From contig CAVQVG010000019.1 in the NCBI GenBank assembly GCA_963717125.1, forward strand, positions 1-64,000: 64,000 nucleotides of DNA. The letters are read 5' to 3'. Below are positions 39,810 to 49,373 of this stretch, one piece after another. A program made the position numbers and the translations under genes. The DNA comes from RYN-230 sp963717125 (GTDB lineage: Bacteria > Actinomycetota > Actinomycetes > Streptosporangiales > Streptosporangiaceae). How positions within the stretch are numbered: the first letter of the stretch is position 1; every line of letters starts with the position of its first letter. Below the pieces are notes generated by a model that was not told the origin of the DNA, made no database searches, and saw only the letters and a list, made by a program, of their open reading frames with translations.

Positions 39810-42683
39810 GTGGACTTCGGGCTGCTGGGGCCGCTGGTAGTCCGCGACGGCACGCGAACGGTGACCGTGTCGGCGCCGCAGCAGCGCGTGCTGCTGGCCG
39901 CCCTCCTGCTGAACGCCGGCCGCGTGGTCAGCCTGGACGCCTTGGCCGAGGTGTTGTGGGACGGCGAGTCACCGGCCGGGGCACGGGGTGCGCTGCACAG
40001 CGCGGTGCAACGGCTGCGCGCCACCCTGGGCCCGTCCGGGGCCGACCTGATCGAGACCCAGCCACCGGGTTACCTGATCACGGTCGAGGACGGCGAGCTG
40101 GACGTAAGGGCGTTCAGTCTGCTGGCGGCGCGGGGGCATGCCGCGGCGGAGGCTGGCCGCTGGACGGAAGCGGCGGACCTGCTGCGCGAGGCGCTCGGGC
40201 TGTGGCGCGGCGAGCTGCTCGCCGACGTGCCGTCGGAGCTGCTGCGGGACCGCGAGGTGGCGCCGATCGAGGACCAGCGGTTGCAGGCGCTGGCCACCCG
40301 GATCGACGCCGATCTGCACCTGGGCCGACACGGTGAGGCCGTGGCCGAGCTGCGCCAGCTGGCCGCGGCGCACCCGTTGCAGGAGCAGTTCCACGCGCAG
40401 CTCATGCTGAGCCTGTACCGCAGCGGCCGGCAGGCGGACGCGCTGGCCGTATTCCAGGAGGTGCGCCGGGGGCTGGCCGACGAGCTCGGCATCGATCCCG
40501 GTCCCGAGCTGACCCTGCTGCAGCAGCGGATCCTGGCCGCGGACAGTGAGCTGCTCCGGCCGACCGACGGCGAGGTGCCCGGTTCCGGGGCGGGGACGGA
40601 CGGCAGCCCGGCCGCCAGCGCGGGCCGGCGGGACTCGGCTGCCGCGCAGGACCAGGTCGTGCCCCGGCAACTGCCCGCGGCGACGCGGCACTTCGTGGGC
40701 CGGGCCGAAGCGCTCAAGACGCTGGCCGGGCTGGCCGGTGAGACGTCCGGGGCCAGTCCGGCCACGGTGATCACGGTTATCGACGGGACGGCCGGGATCG
40801 GCAAGACCACGCTGGCCCTGCACTTCGCGCAGCAGGTCGCCGACCGCTTCCCGGACGGGCAGCTGTACGTGAACCTGCGCGGTTTCGACCCGGCCGGCCC
40901 GCCGATGCCGCCGACCGAGGCGATCCGGATGCTGCTGGACGCCCTGTCGGTGCCCTCGGCCAGGATCCCCTCCGGGCTGGAGGCGCAGGCCGGCTTGTAT
41001 CGCAGCGTTCTGGCCGGGCGGCGGATGCTGGTCCTGCTGGACAACGCGCGGGACGTCGATCAGGTCCGCCCGCTGCTCCCGGCCAGCCCCGGCTGCCTGG
41101 TCATCGTGACCAGCCGCAGCCAGCTGACCAGCCTGGTCGCCGCCGAGGGCGCGTTCCCGCTCACCCTGGACGTGCTGGCCGACGCCGACGCGCACGAGTT
41201 GCTGGCCCGCCGCCTCGGCGCGGAACGGGTGGCCGGGGACCTGCCCGCGGCGGATGAGCTGATCCAGTTGTGCGCGGGGCTGCCGCTGGCGCTCAGCATC
41301 GCCGCCGCGCGCAGCGCGAGCCAGCCCGGGCTCTCGCTCGCGGCGCTGTCCGCCGAGCTGCGCGGCGCCGGCGGGCGCCTCGACGCGCTGGACGCCGGCC
41401 ACGCGGCGACCAACGTGCGGGCCGTGCTCTCCTGGTCTTATCACCAGCTGAACGCCAGTGCCGGGCGGCTGTTCCGCCTCCTCGGACTGCACGCCGGGCC
41501 GGACATCGGCGCCGCGGCCGCGGTCCGCCTGGCCGACCTGCCGCCGGACGAGGCACGGCGGGCGCTCAGCGAGCTGACCCGGGCGCACTTGCTGTTCGAG
41601 TACGTGCCGGGCCGGTTCGCCAGCCACGACTTGCTGCGGGCCTACGCGTTCGAGCTGACCCAGGCGGAGGACAGCGAGGACGAGCGGCGCGCGGCCATCG
41701 GCCGGATGCTCGACCACTACCTGCACACGGCGGCGTCGGCGGCGCTGCTGCTGCATCCCACCCGCAGGCCGGTCGCGCTGGCCGCGGCCGGCCCGGGGGC
41801 GACACCGGAGCACATCGCCGACGTCGCGCAGGCCCTGGCCTGGTTCCAGGCCGAACGCCGGGTCCTGATCGCGGCGGCCGGGCGGGCGGGCGAGACCGGC
41901 TTCGATACCCACGCCTGGCAGATCCCGTGGGCCATGTCGCGGTTCCTGGACACCCGGGGCCGCTGGCACGAGTGGACGGTCACCGAGCAGATCGCGCTGG
42001 CCGCCGCGGAACGACTGGGTGACCGGGCGGCGCAGGCCGGCGCGTTGCAGCGGTACGGCTACGCCCACGCCCGGCTCGGCAACTACGACGATGCCTACGC
42101 GCACCTGGGTCACGCGCTGCGCATCCACACCGACAACGGGGACAAGGCCGGGCAGGCCTACGTGCACAACGCGCTGGCCATCACGCTGAACTTCCAGGGC
42201 CGCTACGAGGAGGCGCTGGGACACGCCGAGCAGGCGCTGGATTCGTACACGGTGATCGGCGACCAGTCCGGCCGGGCGCTCGCGCTCAACTCCTGCGGCT
42301 GGTTCCACACCGTGCTCGGGGACCAGCCGCGGGCCATCAGCTACGCGACTCAGGCGCTGGACCTGTTCCGCAAGCTCGGCAACCAGGAAGGCGTGGCCAG
42401 CGCGCTGGACAGCCTGGGGTACGCGGAGCAGCAGGGTGGCAGGCATTCGGCCGCGACCCGGTACTACCAGGAGGCGGTCGATCTGCACCGGGAGATCGGC
42501 AGCCGGTGGGGGCTGGCCGAGACGCTCAACCACCTCGGGGATTCGCAGCACGCCGACGGGAACCTCCCGGACGCCCGGGTGGCGTGGGAAGAGGCCTTCG
42601 TGATCCTCGATGACCTGGGTCACCCCGACGCCCCCGCGATCCGCGGCAAGTTGCGCGAGCTAGACGCCCGCGCCGGTGGCTAA
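39810..42683 (+). CDS. AfsR/SARP-type regulator (wHTH-BTAD-NB-ARC-TPR)
   Basis: 957 residues. The OmpR-like winged helix begins FGLLGPLVVRDGTRTVTVSA, followed by the bacterial transcriptional activation domain (AFSLLAARGHAAAEAGRWTE to QVRRGLADELGIDPGPEL). NB-ARC follows with Walker A GTAGIGKTT at ~325-333 and MLVLLDNARD as Walker B, GLPLALSIAAARS, and about six TPRs at the end (YGYAHARLGNYDDAYAHLGH and on). Such regulators activate secondary-metabolite or stress genes. GTG at 39810 with GGAAGAGG upstream is preferred to the upstream ATG, since it starts at the conserved DFGLLGP. No biosynthetic cluster is adjacent. Confidence 0.93.
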   Translation: MDFGLLGPLVVRDGTRTVTVSAPQQRVLLAALLLNAGRVVSLDALAEVLWDGESPAGARGALHSAVQRLRATLGPSGADLIETQPPGYLITVEDGELDVRAFSLLAARGHAAAEAGRWTEAADLLREALGLWRGELLADVPSELLRDREVAPIEDQRLQALATRIDADLHLGRHGEAVAELRQLAAAHPLQEQFHAQLMLSLYRSGRQADALAVFQEVRRGLADELGIDPGPELTLLQQRILAADSELLRPTDGEVPGSGAGTDGSPAASAGRRDSAAAQDQVVPRQLPAATRHFVGRAEALKTLAGLAGETSGASPATVITVIDGTAGIGKTTLALHFAQQVADRFPDGQLYVNLRGFDPAGPPMPPTEAIRMLLDALSVPSARIPSGLEAQAGLYRSVLAGRRMLVLLDNARDVDQVRPLLPASPGCLVIVTSRSQLTSLVAAEGAFPLTLDVLADADAHELLARRLGAERVAGDLPAADELIQLCAGLPLALSIAAARSASQPGLSLAALSAELRGAGGRLDALDAGHAATNVRAVLSWSYHQLNASAGRLFRLLGLHAGPDIGAAAAVRLADLPPDEARRALSELTRAHLLFEYVPGRFASHDLLRAYAFELTQAEDSEDERRAAIGRMLDHYLHTAASAALLLHPTRRPVALAAAGPGATPEHIADVAQALAWFQAERRVLIAAAGRAGETGFDTHAWQIPWAMSRFLDTRGRWHEWTVTEQIALAAAERLGDRAAQAGALQRYGYAHARLGNYDDAYAHLGHALRIHTDNGDKAGQAYVHNALAITLNFQGRYEEALGHAEQALDSYTVIGDQSGRALALNSCGWFHTVLGDQPRAISYATQALDLFRKLGNQEGVASALDSLGYAEQQGGRHSAATRYYQEAVDLHREIGSRWGLAETLNHLGDSQHADGNLPDARVAWEEAFVILDDLGHPDAPAIRGKLRELDARAGG

Positions 42684-42729
42684 CCTGCGGCCAGCGACTG
42701 CGGAGGCTGCCGCCGCACCGGACTGGGGC

Positions 42730-43809
42730 TCAGCCACCCGACGTGCTCGTGCCGATCCATTCCAGCCATTGGCCGTGTGGCTGGTAGTGGCCGAGCGGCC
42801 GCTGGTCTGCGATACGGCCGTGCTGGCAGAGCGTCAGCCGCAGACGTGGCTCGGCTGGGTCGGGGCGTGGCTCAGCTTGTATCCAGTAGATGGGCCTGGT
42901 CATCGACAGAACGGCGATGAGGTGCTCGAAGCGTTCCCGGTCGAGCCTGGGCAGGTGGGCCAGGAAGGCTGTGTGGAACAGGCAGATTGTCAGGTCGGCC
43001 GGGGCGGATGCCACCAGCGAGGGCAGCTGCTCGATGGCATCGCCCGCGTGTACCGGGATGGCCGACCGGGCGGTAGCTGCCGTCAGGGCGTGCTGAAGCA
43101 GGGTGGCACGTGCTGGGTGGTCGGCCCACACCAGCGCCCGCAGCCAGGCGGCGTCCTCCGGATTTGCCGGGTTGAGCGGATGGAGGTCGAGGCCGGCCCG
43201 CCAGCCGATCGGCGGCATCGCCAGGTCTAGCGGCGGCTGGTGCGGGCCACGCAAGCTGCACTGGAGTGTCAGTGGCGAACTGGGCCGGCCGACCACGGTG
43301 CCGGTGCCGTAGTCGTAGGCGTATTCGTCCAAGGCCAGGTTCAGCCCGGCGCTGGCGCCGGGCTCGATCAGGGCCAGCGGCCGGCCAGCCATGCTGGCGG
43401 CCAGCATGACCGCTGGCAGCAGGTAGGCGGATCGCCGGACCTCGTTGGTCTGCACCTGCCGGGAGGACACCAGGTGGGTCACCTGGTCGCGACGGTCAAG
43501 GCAGAACGAGCGGAAGAGCGGGAACGGGTCCCCGGTGGGAGCTTCCGGGCTGAGGGTGGGGTAGAACCTGGCCAGCGGGTGGCCTGGCTCGCGGGCGAGC
43601 AGATAGTGAGCGGCGGCCAGGATCAGGTCCGGCGGGCTTTGCCCGGGAGCGACGCTGGCTGCGAGGCCGAGTAACGCGGCATCGGTGGCGATGCCGGTGC
43701 CGAGCCGCGCATACAGTGGCGCGTAACCGGCGCAGCGGCGGGCGGCGAAGTACTGGAAGACGGCCGCGAGTTCATCGGTGTTGGTGAAGCGCCCCCACGG
43801 GTCAGGCAT
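42730..43809 (-). CDS. DUF2332 family protein
   Basis: 359 residues. Family marks include YFAARRCAGYAPLYARLGTG, LLLAREPGHPLARFYPTLS, TNEVRRSAYLLPAVMLAASM and the SAM-binding-like LIEPGASAGLNLALDEYAYD. DUF2332 proteins look like divergent methyltransferases or hydrolases; no reaction is established. The gene overlaps the upstream acyl-CoA dehydrogenase by 8 nt and is the last of a three-gene minus-strand operon. Confidence 0.88.
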   Translation of the reverse strand: MPDPWGRFTNTDELAAVFQYFAARRCAGYAPLYARLGTGIATDAALLGLAASVAPGQSPPDLILAAAHYLLAREPGHPLARFYPTLSPEAPTGDPFPLFRSFCLDRRDQVTHLVSSRQVQTNEVRRSAYLLPAVMLAASMAGRPLALIEPGASAGLNLALDEYAYDYGTGTVVGRPSSPLTLQCSLRGPHQPPLDLAMPPIGWRAGLDLHPLNPANPEDAAWLRALVWADHPARATLLQHALTAATARSAIPVHAGDAIEQLPSLVASAPADLTICLFHTAFLAHLPRLDRERFEHLIAVLSMTRPIYWIQAEPRPDPAEPRLRLTLCQHGRIADQRPLGHYQPHGQWLEWIGTSTSGG

Positions 43810-45055
43810 GTAGCCGATTGTGCACCTGGCGTGATGGCTGGGGCAGCGGAATGGGTGCGGACACGGCCGGGGCGGCGGCGGTCAGGGCCCGGCCGGTGGC
43901 CCGGTAGAGCGAGTCGTGGATCCCGTCCGCGTACTGGAACGCCCGCAGGTCACCGAGCGCCTTGGCCAGCGGCGACGTGGCCTGGAAGCCGGCCGCCCCG
44001 GCCAGGAGCGTCAGCTCGGACGCGGCGGTGTGTGCGACGTTGACGGCATGGGCTTTGACAGCGCAGCCGCGTACCCAGGCCTGACTGTCACCCAAGTCCA
44101 AGAGATACTGCGCCGTAACCGCCGCAAGCATTGCGGCGTTGATCTGCGCGTACGAGTGCCCAAATGTGATCAGGGCACTGTCGCGCAGGCGCGTGATGGC
44201 CCCCGATGCCTGGCGGGTCCGCAGGTGCGTGGCTATCTGGTCGAACACGGCGGCCGCAACCCCCAAGGCGGTGGCGGCGACCAGCGGCCGGTAATGGGCG
44301 AAGTGCTCGCGCAGCAGGTCCATGCCCTCACCAGGGCGGCCGAGCACCGCGCGCGGGTGCAACGGCAGGTCATGCAGGCGCAACTCGCCCCACGACCATC
44401 CCGCTAGGCCGGCGGGCTGGATGGGGCGGCGTTGCAGGCCACGCGAACCGGAGCTGACAACGCCGGCGGTCAGGCGCCCGGCTGGGTCGGTGAAGAACAC
44501 TGTGAAGACGGCGGCCTCATCGAGGCGGCTGATCCATATCTTCGTGCCGTTGAGCCGCCAGGTTCCATCGCGGTGGGCGGTTGCGGTCGTTGCGGCGGCG
44601 TGGGCCTGGCTACCGCCGTGGGGCTCGGTGATCGCGATCCCGGGCAGTGCCCCGGCGAGCAATAGGGGAAGCCACCGGTTACGGACGGCTGGGCTGGCGT
44701 GGTGGGCGATCAGCCGGCCGTGACCTAGCCCGGTGGAGTCCCGCAGGTCGGCATCGTGATAGCCGCAGATGAACTGCATCAGCGTCTGGAGCACGGCCGG
44801 TCGGCCCGCCCCGCCATCGCGCGCCGGGACGGCTAGGGCGAGATACCCCTGTGCGGCCAGGTCGTGGCGGATCTGGACCAGCCGATGGCCGCGCAGGCGC
44901 GGCGCGGCGCCCGGCCCGGCCGAGTGGGGGTCGAGCAGCCTGGTCAGGGTCTCCTCGAAGCGGAGCAGTTGCTGTATGTCCAAGTCGGTAATCCCGGGAA
45001 CAGCTGGCAGCAGCGGGGCTAGCCAGTGGGCCGCCTCGCCCACGCTGGTGGGCAC
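43802..45055 (-). CDS. Acyl-CoA dehydrogenase-like flavoprotein
   Basis: 417 residues with acyl-CoA dehydrogenase architecture: an N-terminal helical domain, then GIAITEPHGGSQAHAAAT (FAD/acyl contacts) and WRLNGTKIWISRLDEAAVFT, and a C-terminal helical bundle with FGHSYAQINAAMLAAVTAQY, LTLLAGAAGFQATSPLAKAL and RDLRAFQYADGIHDSLYRAT-like end. The usual catalytic Glu cannot be placed with certainty, so it could act on a carrier-bound or other unusual substrate, as in natural-product loci. 6 nt separate it from the upstream acyltransferase gene. Confidence 0.85.
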   Translation of the reverse strand: MPTSVGEAAHWLAPLLPAVPGITDLDIQQLLRFEETLTRLLDPHSAGPGAAPRLRGHRLVQIRHDLAAQGYLALAVPARDGGAGRPAVLQTLMQFICGYHDADLRDSTGLGHGRLIAHHASPAVRNRWLPLLLAGALPGIAITEPHGGSQAHAAATTATAHRDGTWRLNGTKIWISRLDEAAVFTVFFTDPAGRLTAGVVSSGSRGLQRRPIQPAGLAGWSWGELRLHDLPLHPRAVLGRPGEGMDLLREHFAHYRPLVAATALGVAAAVFDQIATHLRTRQASGAITRLRDSALITFGHSYAQINAAMLAAVTAQYLLDLGDSQAWVRGCAVKAHAVNVAHTAASELTLLAGAAGFQATSPLAKALGDLRAFQYADGIHDSLYRATGRALTAAAPAVSAPIPLPQPSRQVHNRLHA

Positions 45056-45061
45056 GCCCGG

Positions 45062-45847
45062 TCAGCCCCGGCCACGGCGTACCCGAGCGGGCACGCCGTA
45101 GGCCACGGTGTGCGGCGGAATGTCGCGCGTCACCACGGACCCGGCCCCGACCAGAGCCTGTTCGCCAATGGTGACCGCCGCGAGAACGACCGACCCAGAA
45201 CCCACCCGGGCGCCGCGCTCGAAACGTGGTGGGATCAGCTCGGCCACCCGGTCAGGGTCGCGCCAGATCAGCTCCCGGTCGTTGACCGTCCGGACCCCCG
45301 CACCCAGAAACACCCGGTCCGCGAGCGCACAGGAACTGGTGATGTGGCTGCCCGGCGAGCAGCGTACGTGGGCGCCGATACTGGCGGCGCGCTCCACCGT
45401 GAGATGGTGACCGAGCTGCGACCCGCTCCCGACCTTGACGAAAGAACGCACCAGCGCGTGGTGCCCGACGACCGTGTCCTCGCCGATCTCGGCCCCGGCG
45501 TACAGCACAGCTCCGGAACGGATGACCGCCCCCATGCCAATGACGGTGCCACCGCCCGCACCCGGATAGACATTCCCGACCGCATACCCCAGTTCGGGCT
45601 GGCCGACCACGGCGTGCTCCTCGACACGGGACCCGTGCCGCAAGATCGTGCCACCGTAGAGCACGGCATACGGCCCAATGCTGCATCCTGAGCCGACCTG
45701 CACCGGGCGGGCCTTGCCCAGGTGGTCAGCGGGCACGAATGCCACATGCCGACTGACGTGCGCCGCCTCATCAACCATAAGCAGGCCCGCCCGGCCCAGT
45801 TCGGCGGCGCTGACTGCCTCACCTGGCGCGAACTCCTGATGTCTCAC
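45062..45847 (-). CDS. Left-handed beta-helix acyl/acetyltransferase
   Basis: 261 residues made mostly of hexapeptide repeats (VQVGSGCSIGPYAVLYGGTI, TVIGMGAVIRSGAVLYAGAE, IGEDTVVGHHALVRSFVKVG, GSGSVVLAAVTIGEQALVGA), the LbH fold of LpxA/NeuD/serine-acetyltransferase types, ending VVTRDIPPHTVAYGVPARVR. Trimeric enzymes of this fold transfer acetyl or acyl groups to sugars or amino sugars. GTG start at 45847 with a strong GGAGGAGG upstream; the frame is open further 5' but that part is low quality. It leads an operon with the dehydrogenase and DUF2332 genes and is divergent from the XRE regulator. Confidence 0.88.
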   Translation of the reverse strand: MRHQEFAPGEAVSAAELGRAGLLMVDEAAHVSRHVAFVPADHLGKARPVQVGSGCSIGPYAVLYGGTILRHGSRVEEHAVVGQPELGYAVGNVYPGAGGGTVIGMGAVIRSGAVLYAGAEIGEDTVVGHHALVRSFVKVGSGSQLGHHLTVERAASIGAHVRCSPGSHITSSCALADRVFLGAGVRTVNDRELIWRDPDRVAELIPPRFERGARVGSGSVVLAAVTIGEQALVGAGSVVTRDIPPHTVAYGVPARVRRGRG

Positions 45848-45941
45848 CCTGTCCTCCTCCGCAGCGGACTGTTGCGACCTGATTCCAGGAAGCGCCCGGA
45901 TGGCTCTACGGCGGAAGAACGCTGACGCAGGCTGCACAAGG

Positions 45942-45958
45942 CTTGCACGTTCTGCAAG
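45942..45958. promoter_or_regulatory. Inverted repeat CTTGCA-N5-TGCAAG between divergent genes
   Basis: Six-bp perfect arms, set in the 174-bp region between the acyltransferase operon and the XRE-type regulator gene. The location is right for an operator bound by that regulator; partial further symmetry (CACAAGGC / GGCCCTGTG) surrounds it. Confidence 0.4.
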
Positions 45959-46021
45959 GCCCTGTGTACTCACGGCCAAATACCGGTTACGGTCAGCCAG
46001 GGACGTCTGGGCGGAGACACG

Positions 46022-47422
46022 ATGAGACCGGCCAACCAGCACCAGACAGCGCACGCCGCACCTGGCCGACGGCCAGGTGCGGGGGCCGGTGCTGTCGTGC
46101 GGGCCGCCCGGTTAACAGCGGGCTTGACCCTGGCGGAACTCGGCCACCGCTGCGGATACTCCGCATCCCAGATCTCCCGCTACGAACGCGGCGTCCAGTC
46201 GCTGACAGACATCACCCTCCTGCGCCAATTCGCGGTAACCCTCGCGATCCCACCGCAGACTCTCGGCTTGGCCCCGGACTGCGCGCCTGCTGGGCGACAC
46301 GCCGACGCGGACGGAAAGCACCCCAGCAGCGGCCGCCCGCCTAGGGTGAGCGATGACTTCAAGGCGGAGGGCGGTGAGGAGCCGGTGCGACGCCGCGAAC
46401 TGCTCGCCCGCGCCGCCGGACTGGCCGGCGCCGCTGCCCTCGGCTCGCCGCTGACCAGCCGGACACAACTCAGCACCGGCACAGGCGGCCTGGAGGACCT
46501 GCTCTACGGTGGCATCAAAGCGCGGCCGGTGCCGCCCGCTACAGTGCGCACAGCCACCGCCGCCGCCCGCGCCACTTTTCAGACCGCGCGCTATGGACGC
46601 CTGGCCGACGGCCTGCCCCGCCTGATCGCGACCGCCGCCGCAAACCGCGACTACGCCGACGGCAACGCGCGCGCCGCAGCCAGCACCCAGCTCGCTGAGG
46701 CGTACATCGTGGCCGCCAACTTCATGATCAAACTCAACGACGACCCGCTCGCCTGGGCCCTGGCCGACCGGGCCCTCCAAGCCGCGCAAGCCGGCGACGA
46801 CCCGCTCACCCTGGCTGACTCCCGCCGCGCGGTGGCCACCGTCCTGCGGCGCACCGGCCGCCGCGCCAGTGCCCGCGAACTGTTGGCGCGGGCGGCCCGC
46901 GACATCGAGCCAGGGAAACACCCAAGCTCAGAGCAGTTGTCGGTCTACGGCACACTCCTCGAAGTCGCCGCCTACACCGCCGCGGTCGACGGCAACCGGA
47001 ACGCGGCCAGTGACTGCATCAGCGAAGCACAGGCCGCCGCCGCCCAGCTCAGCTGCGACGCCAATCACCGGTACACAGCTTTCGGCCCCGCCAATGTCAC
47101 CCTCTACCAGGTCAGCATCGCCCAGGTTCTCGGCGATAGCGGAACAGCCATCGACCACGCCAGGAAGCTGCGGCCAGCCGCGATTCCCACTGCCGAACGC
47201 CGCGGGCGGTTCTGGATCGACGTCGCACGCGCCTACCACCAATGGGGGAAACCCGAATCCTGCTACCGCGCCCTGCTCGCCGCCGAACGTGACGCGCCAG
47301 GGGAGGTCCGTTACCGGCCCCCCGTCCACCGGATCACCGAAGACCTCCTCCGCGCCAACCGCCGCAACGCCCTCCCCGGGCTGGCCAGCTTCGCCCACCG
47401 CATCGGGGTCCCTACCACCTGA
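46022..47422 (+). CDS. XRE-family regulator with TPR-like sensor domain
   Basis: 466 residues. The helix-turn-helix is at ~23-80 (VVRAARLTAGLTLAELGHRC, GYSASQISRYERGVQSLTD). After RRRELLARAAGLAGAAALG, which looks like a buried or Tat-like hydrophobic stretch found in many Streptomyces homologues, a long helical region follows with paired repeats of TPR type (LADRALQAAQAGDDPLTLAD, ARELLARAARDIEPGKHPSS). This is the common actinobacterial regulator type that may sense a peptide or metabolite. ATG start. It probably controls the divergent operon. Confidence 0.85.
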   Translation: MRPANQHQTAHAAPGRRPGAGAGAVVRAARLTAGLTLAELGHRCGYSASQISRYERGVQSLTDITLLRQFAVTLAIPPQTLGLAPDCAPAGRHADADGKHPSSGRPPRVSDDFKAEGGEEPVRRRELLARAAGLAGAAALGSPLTSRTQLSTGTGGLEDLLYGGIKARPVPPATVRTATAAARATFQTARYGRLADGLPRLIATAAANRDYADGNARAAASTQLAEAYIVAANFMIKLNDDPLAWALADRALQAAQAGDDPLTLADSRRAVATVLRRTGRRASARELLARAARDIEPGKHPSSEQLSVYGTLLEVAAYTAAVDGNRNAASDCISEAQAAAAQLSCDANHRYTAFGPANVTLYQVSIAQVLGDSGTAIDHARKLRPAAIPTAERRGRFWIDVARAYHQWGKPESCYRALLAAERDAPGEVRYRPPVHRITEDLLRANRRNALPGLASFAHRIGVPTT

Positions 47423-47637
47423 CTCAACATCACCCCGAGGCGGGAGCGGTGGACTCGCCTTCCAGGCGGGCGACTATGGTCAGGCTTACCCCGGCTTGAG
47501 TACCGTGTGCATGGAGTCATCCGACCAGGGGCAGACGACTCAACTCCGTTCGTGGTCAGGCGACTCTCGTGCGCCTTCGATACGTTGAGAGCTGACGCCC
47601 TACCCCGTGGAGCCTCACGAGACCTGATCGGAAAGGG

Positions 47638-48330
47638 ATGGCGAACGCGCCGCGCCAGGACGGCAGTCAGCAACAGGGCAAGCCAGCCGACCTCGTCGTC
47701 ATCTCACCGCTTAAGGACTGGGCCTGTGCTGGCTGTGCCGGCACCGGCAACCTCCTGATCATGGAGGACGCGGGGCCACTGTGTATGACCTGCGCGGACA
47801 TGGATCACCTGATCTTCCTCCCGTCCGGCGACGCCGCGTTGACCCGGCGCGCCAGGCAAGCCAGCCGACTGTCCGCGGTGGTGGTGCGCTGGAGTCGGTC
47901 GCGGAAGCGTTACGAGCGGCAAGGCATCCTCGCCGAAGAAGCGGCCATCCAGCGGGCCGAAGAGCAGTGCCTGGCTGACGGGGATGTCCGGCTGCGCCGC
48001 CGGGAACGGGACCAGGAACGACGAGCGAAGGAAGACGTCGAGTTCCAGGCACGCATGGCCGATGAGATCAGGCGGCTGTTTCCTGGCTGTCCCAGGAACA
48101 GAGCAAGCTCGATCGCGCAGCACGCCGCGCTGCGTGGCAGCGGCCGCGTCGGCCGTTCCGCGGCCGCCCGGGCGCTGGACGAGCAAGCGATCACCGCAGC
48201 TGTGGTTGCCTCGGTACGGCATGAAGACACCGACTACGACCTGCTGCTGATGTCCGGCACCGCCAGGGAGGATGCCCGCGACCAGGTCAGGTCGGCCATT
48301 GACCAGGTGCTCGACAGCTGGGCCAGCTGA
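47638..48330 (+). CDS. DUF2293 domain protein
   Basis: 230 residues. Two CxxC pairs in WACAGCAGTG and LCMTCADMDHL suggest a zinc site at the N-terminus. A charged helical middle follows (RRRERDQERRAKEDVEFQAR), then the DUF2293 domain: AQHAALRGSGRVGRSAAARA, LDEQAITAAVVASVRHEDTD, YDLLLMSGTAREDARDQVRS. The family has no known function. ATG start behind GGAAAGGG. The following 99-bp gap carries a LexA-like box, so the next genes have their own promoter. Confidence 0.8.
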   Translation: MANAPRQDGSQQQGKPADLVVISPLKDWACAGCAGTGNLLIMEDAGPLCMTCADMDHLIFLPSGDAALTRRARQASRLSAVVVRWSRSRKRYERQGILAEEAAIQRAEEQCLADGDVRLRRRERDQERRAKEDVEFQARMADEIRRLFPGCPRNRASSIAQHAALRGSGRVGRSAAARALDEQAITAAVVASVRHEDTDYDLLLMSGTAREDARDQVRSAIDQVLDSWAS

Positions 48331-48375
48331 ATCCGCGCCGACGCCACACGACAAGCTGCCGCGCAGATGCGATAA

Positions 48376-48391
48376 TCAAACGTACGTTCGA
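48376..48391 (+). promoter_or_regulatory. LexA (SOS) box overlapping a -10 hexamer before dprA
   Basis: TCAAACGTACGTTCGA matches the actinobacterial LexA consensus TCGAAC-N4-GTTCGA at 11 of 12 defined positions. GATAAT at 48371-48376 directly abuts it and is a good -10. LexA bound here would block the promoter. The box lies 38 nt before the dprA start codon. Confidence 0.7.
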
Positions 48392-48429
48392 CTAACGAGC
48401 AACTGCGACACGGGGCGGAAGGTCAGCAG

Positions 48430-49371
48430 ATGAAGCGGTCATCCCCGTACGCTGACACCATGGGTGCCGGCGGGTCTGCGGAGCGAACCGCACTCGTTGC
48501 CTTGCTCCGGGCCCGGCCTGGGGGGATGCGCTGGGCTGACATCACAGCTGAAGTGCTCGCCGCCGGAAGCGCGCTCGAGGTGTGGCACCGGCTGGTACCC
48601 GCCGTGCTGGTCGATGCCCCAGGACAACCGAATGCCCTAGACGCGGCTGCCCACGAGATAACCGACTGGGCCGCGCAGGGCTGGAGACTGGTGACGGTCC
48701 TCGACCCTGACTACCCGACCCGGCTTCGTGGCATCCATCAGGCCCCCCCGGTTCTCTTCGCCCGCGGCTCACTGATCCGGGACGAGCCGGCCGTCTCGGT
48801 GGTGGGGTCACGGAAGGCATCCGAGCGCGGGCTGACCATCGCGGCGGCCGTGGCGCGGGAGCTGGTCTCCCGCCGCATCACGGTTATCTCCGGGCTAGCT
48901 CGCGGCATAGACACAGCTGCGCATCGCGCAACCTTGGCCGCGGGCGGACGCACAGTGGCAGTCATCGGCACCGGCATCAACCGGGCCTACCCGCCAGAGA
49001 ACAGCGATCTTCAGGGAGAGATCGCCGCCCGGGGACTTCTGCTCTCCCAATTCTGGCCTGATACGCCGCCGCAGAAGCACCACTTCCCGATGCGTAACGC
49101 CACGATTTCCGGCTATGGCCTGGCTACCGTCGTCGTGGAGGCGGGTGAGCACAGCGGCGCCCGTGGGCAAGCGCGGATAGCCGTAGAGCATGGCCGGCCG
49201 GTGATCCTTACCGATGCGGTAGTCAAACAGAACAAGTGGGCCCAGGAGTTTCTCGGCCGCCCCGGCGTTCATCTGGCCAGCAGCCTGGCTCACGTGCTGG
49301 AAGTCGTCGATGGCATCATCGCCGAACGGCGAGCTGTCGGTAACGAGTTGCAAGGCCTGGTACCCACCTAA
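48430..49371 (+). CDS. dprA: DprA/Smf-like Rossmann (SLOG) DNA-processing protein
   Basis: 313 residues. The Rossmann fold shows AVSVVGSRKASERGLTIAAA, VISGLARGIDTAAHRATLAA, AVIGTGINRAYPPENSDLQG, and HHFPMRNATISGYGLATVVV with EAGEHSGARGQA, all DprA marks. DprA loads RecA on incoming single-stranded DNA in transformation. Here the C-terminal winged helix is missing, and the gene is outside the usual dprA context (rnhB-topA-xerC), so this is an accessory copy. It is 2 nt before a ComF-like phosphoribosyltransferase and behind a LexA-like box. A DNA-damage response or defence role is inferred. Confidence 0.88.
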   Translation: MKRSSPYADTMGAGGSAERTALVALLRARPGGMRWADITAEVLAAGSALEVWHRLVPAVLVDAPGQPNALDAAAHEITDWAAQGWRLVTVLDPDYPTRLRGIHQAPPVLFARGSLIRDEPAVSVVGSRKASERGLTIAAAVARELVSRRITVISGLARGIDTAAHRATLAAGGRTVAVIGTGINRAYPPENSDLQGEIAARGLLLSQFWPDTPPQKHHFPMRNATISGYGLATVVVEAGEHSGARGQARIAVEHGRPVILTDAVVKQNKWAQEFLGRPGVHLASSLAHVLEVVDGIIAERRAVGNELQGLVPT

Positions 49372-49373
49372 GC

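Noticed and set aside
39969..42623. Open minus-strand frame of more than 880 codons opposite the AfsR-type gene
   Set aside because: It is antisense to a gene with clear domains; its translation is rich in R, G, P, Q and H, as expected for the shadow of a GC-rich gene, and has no family motif.
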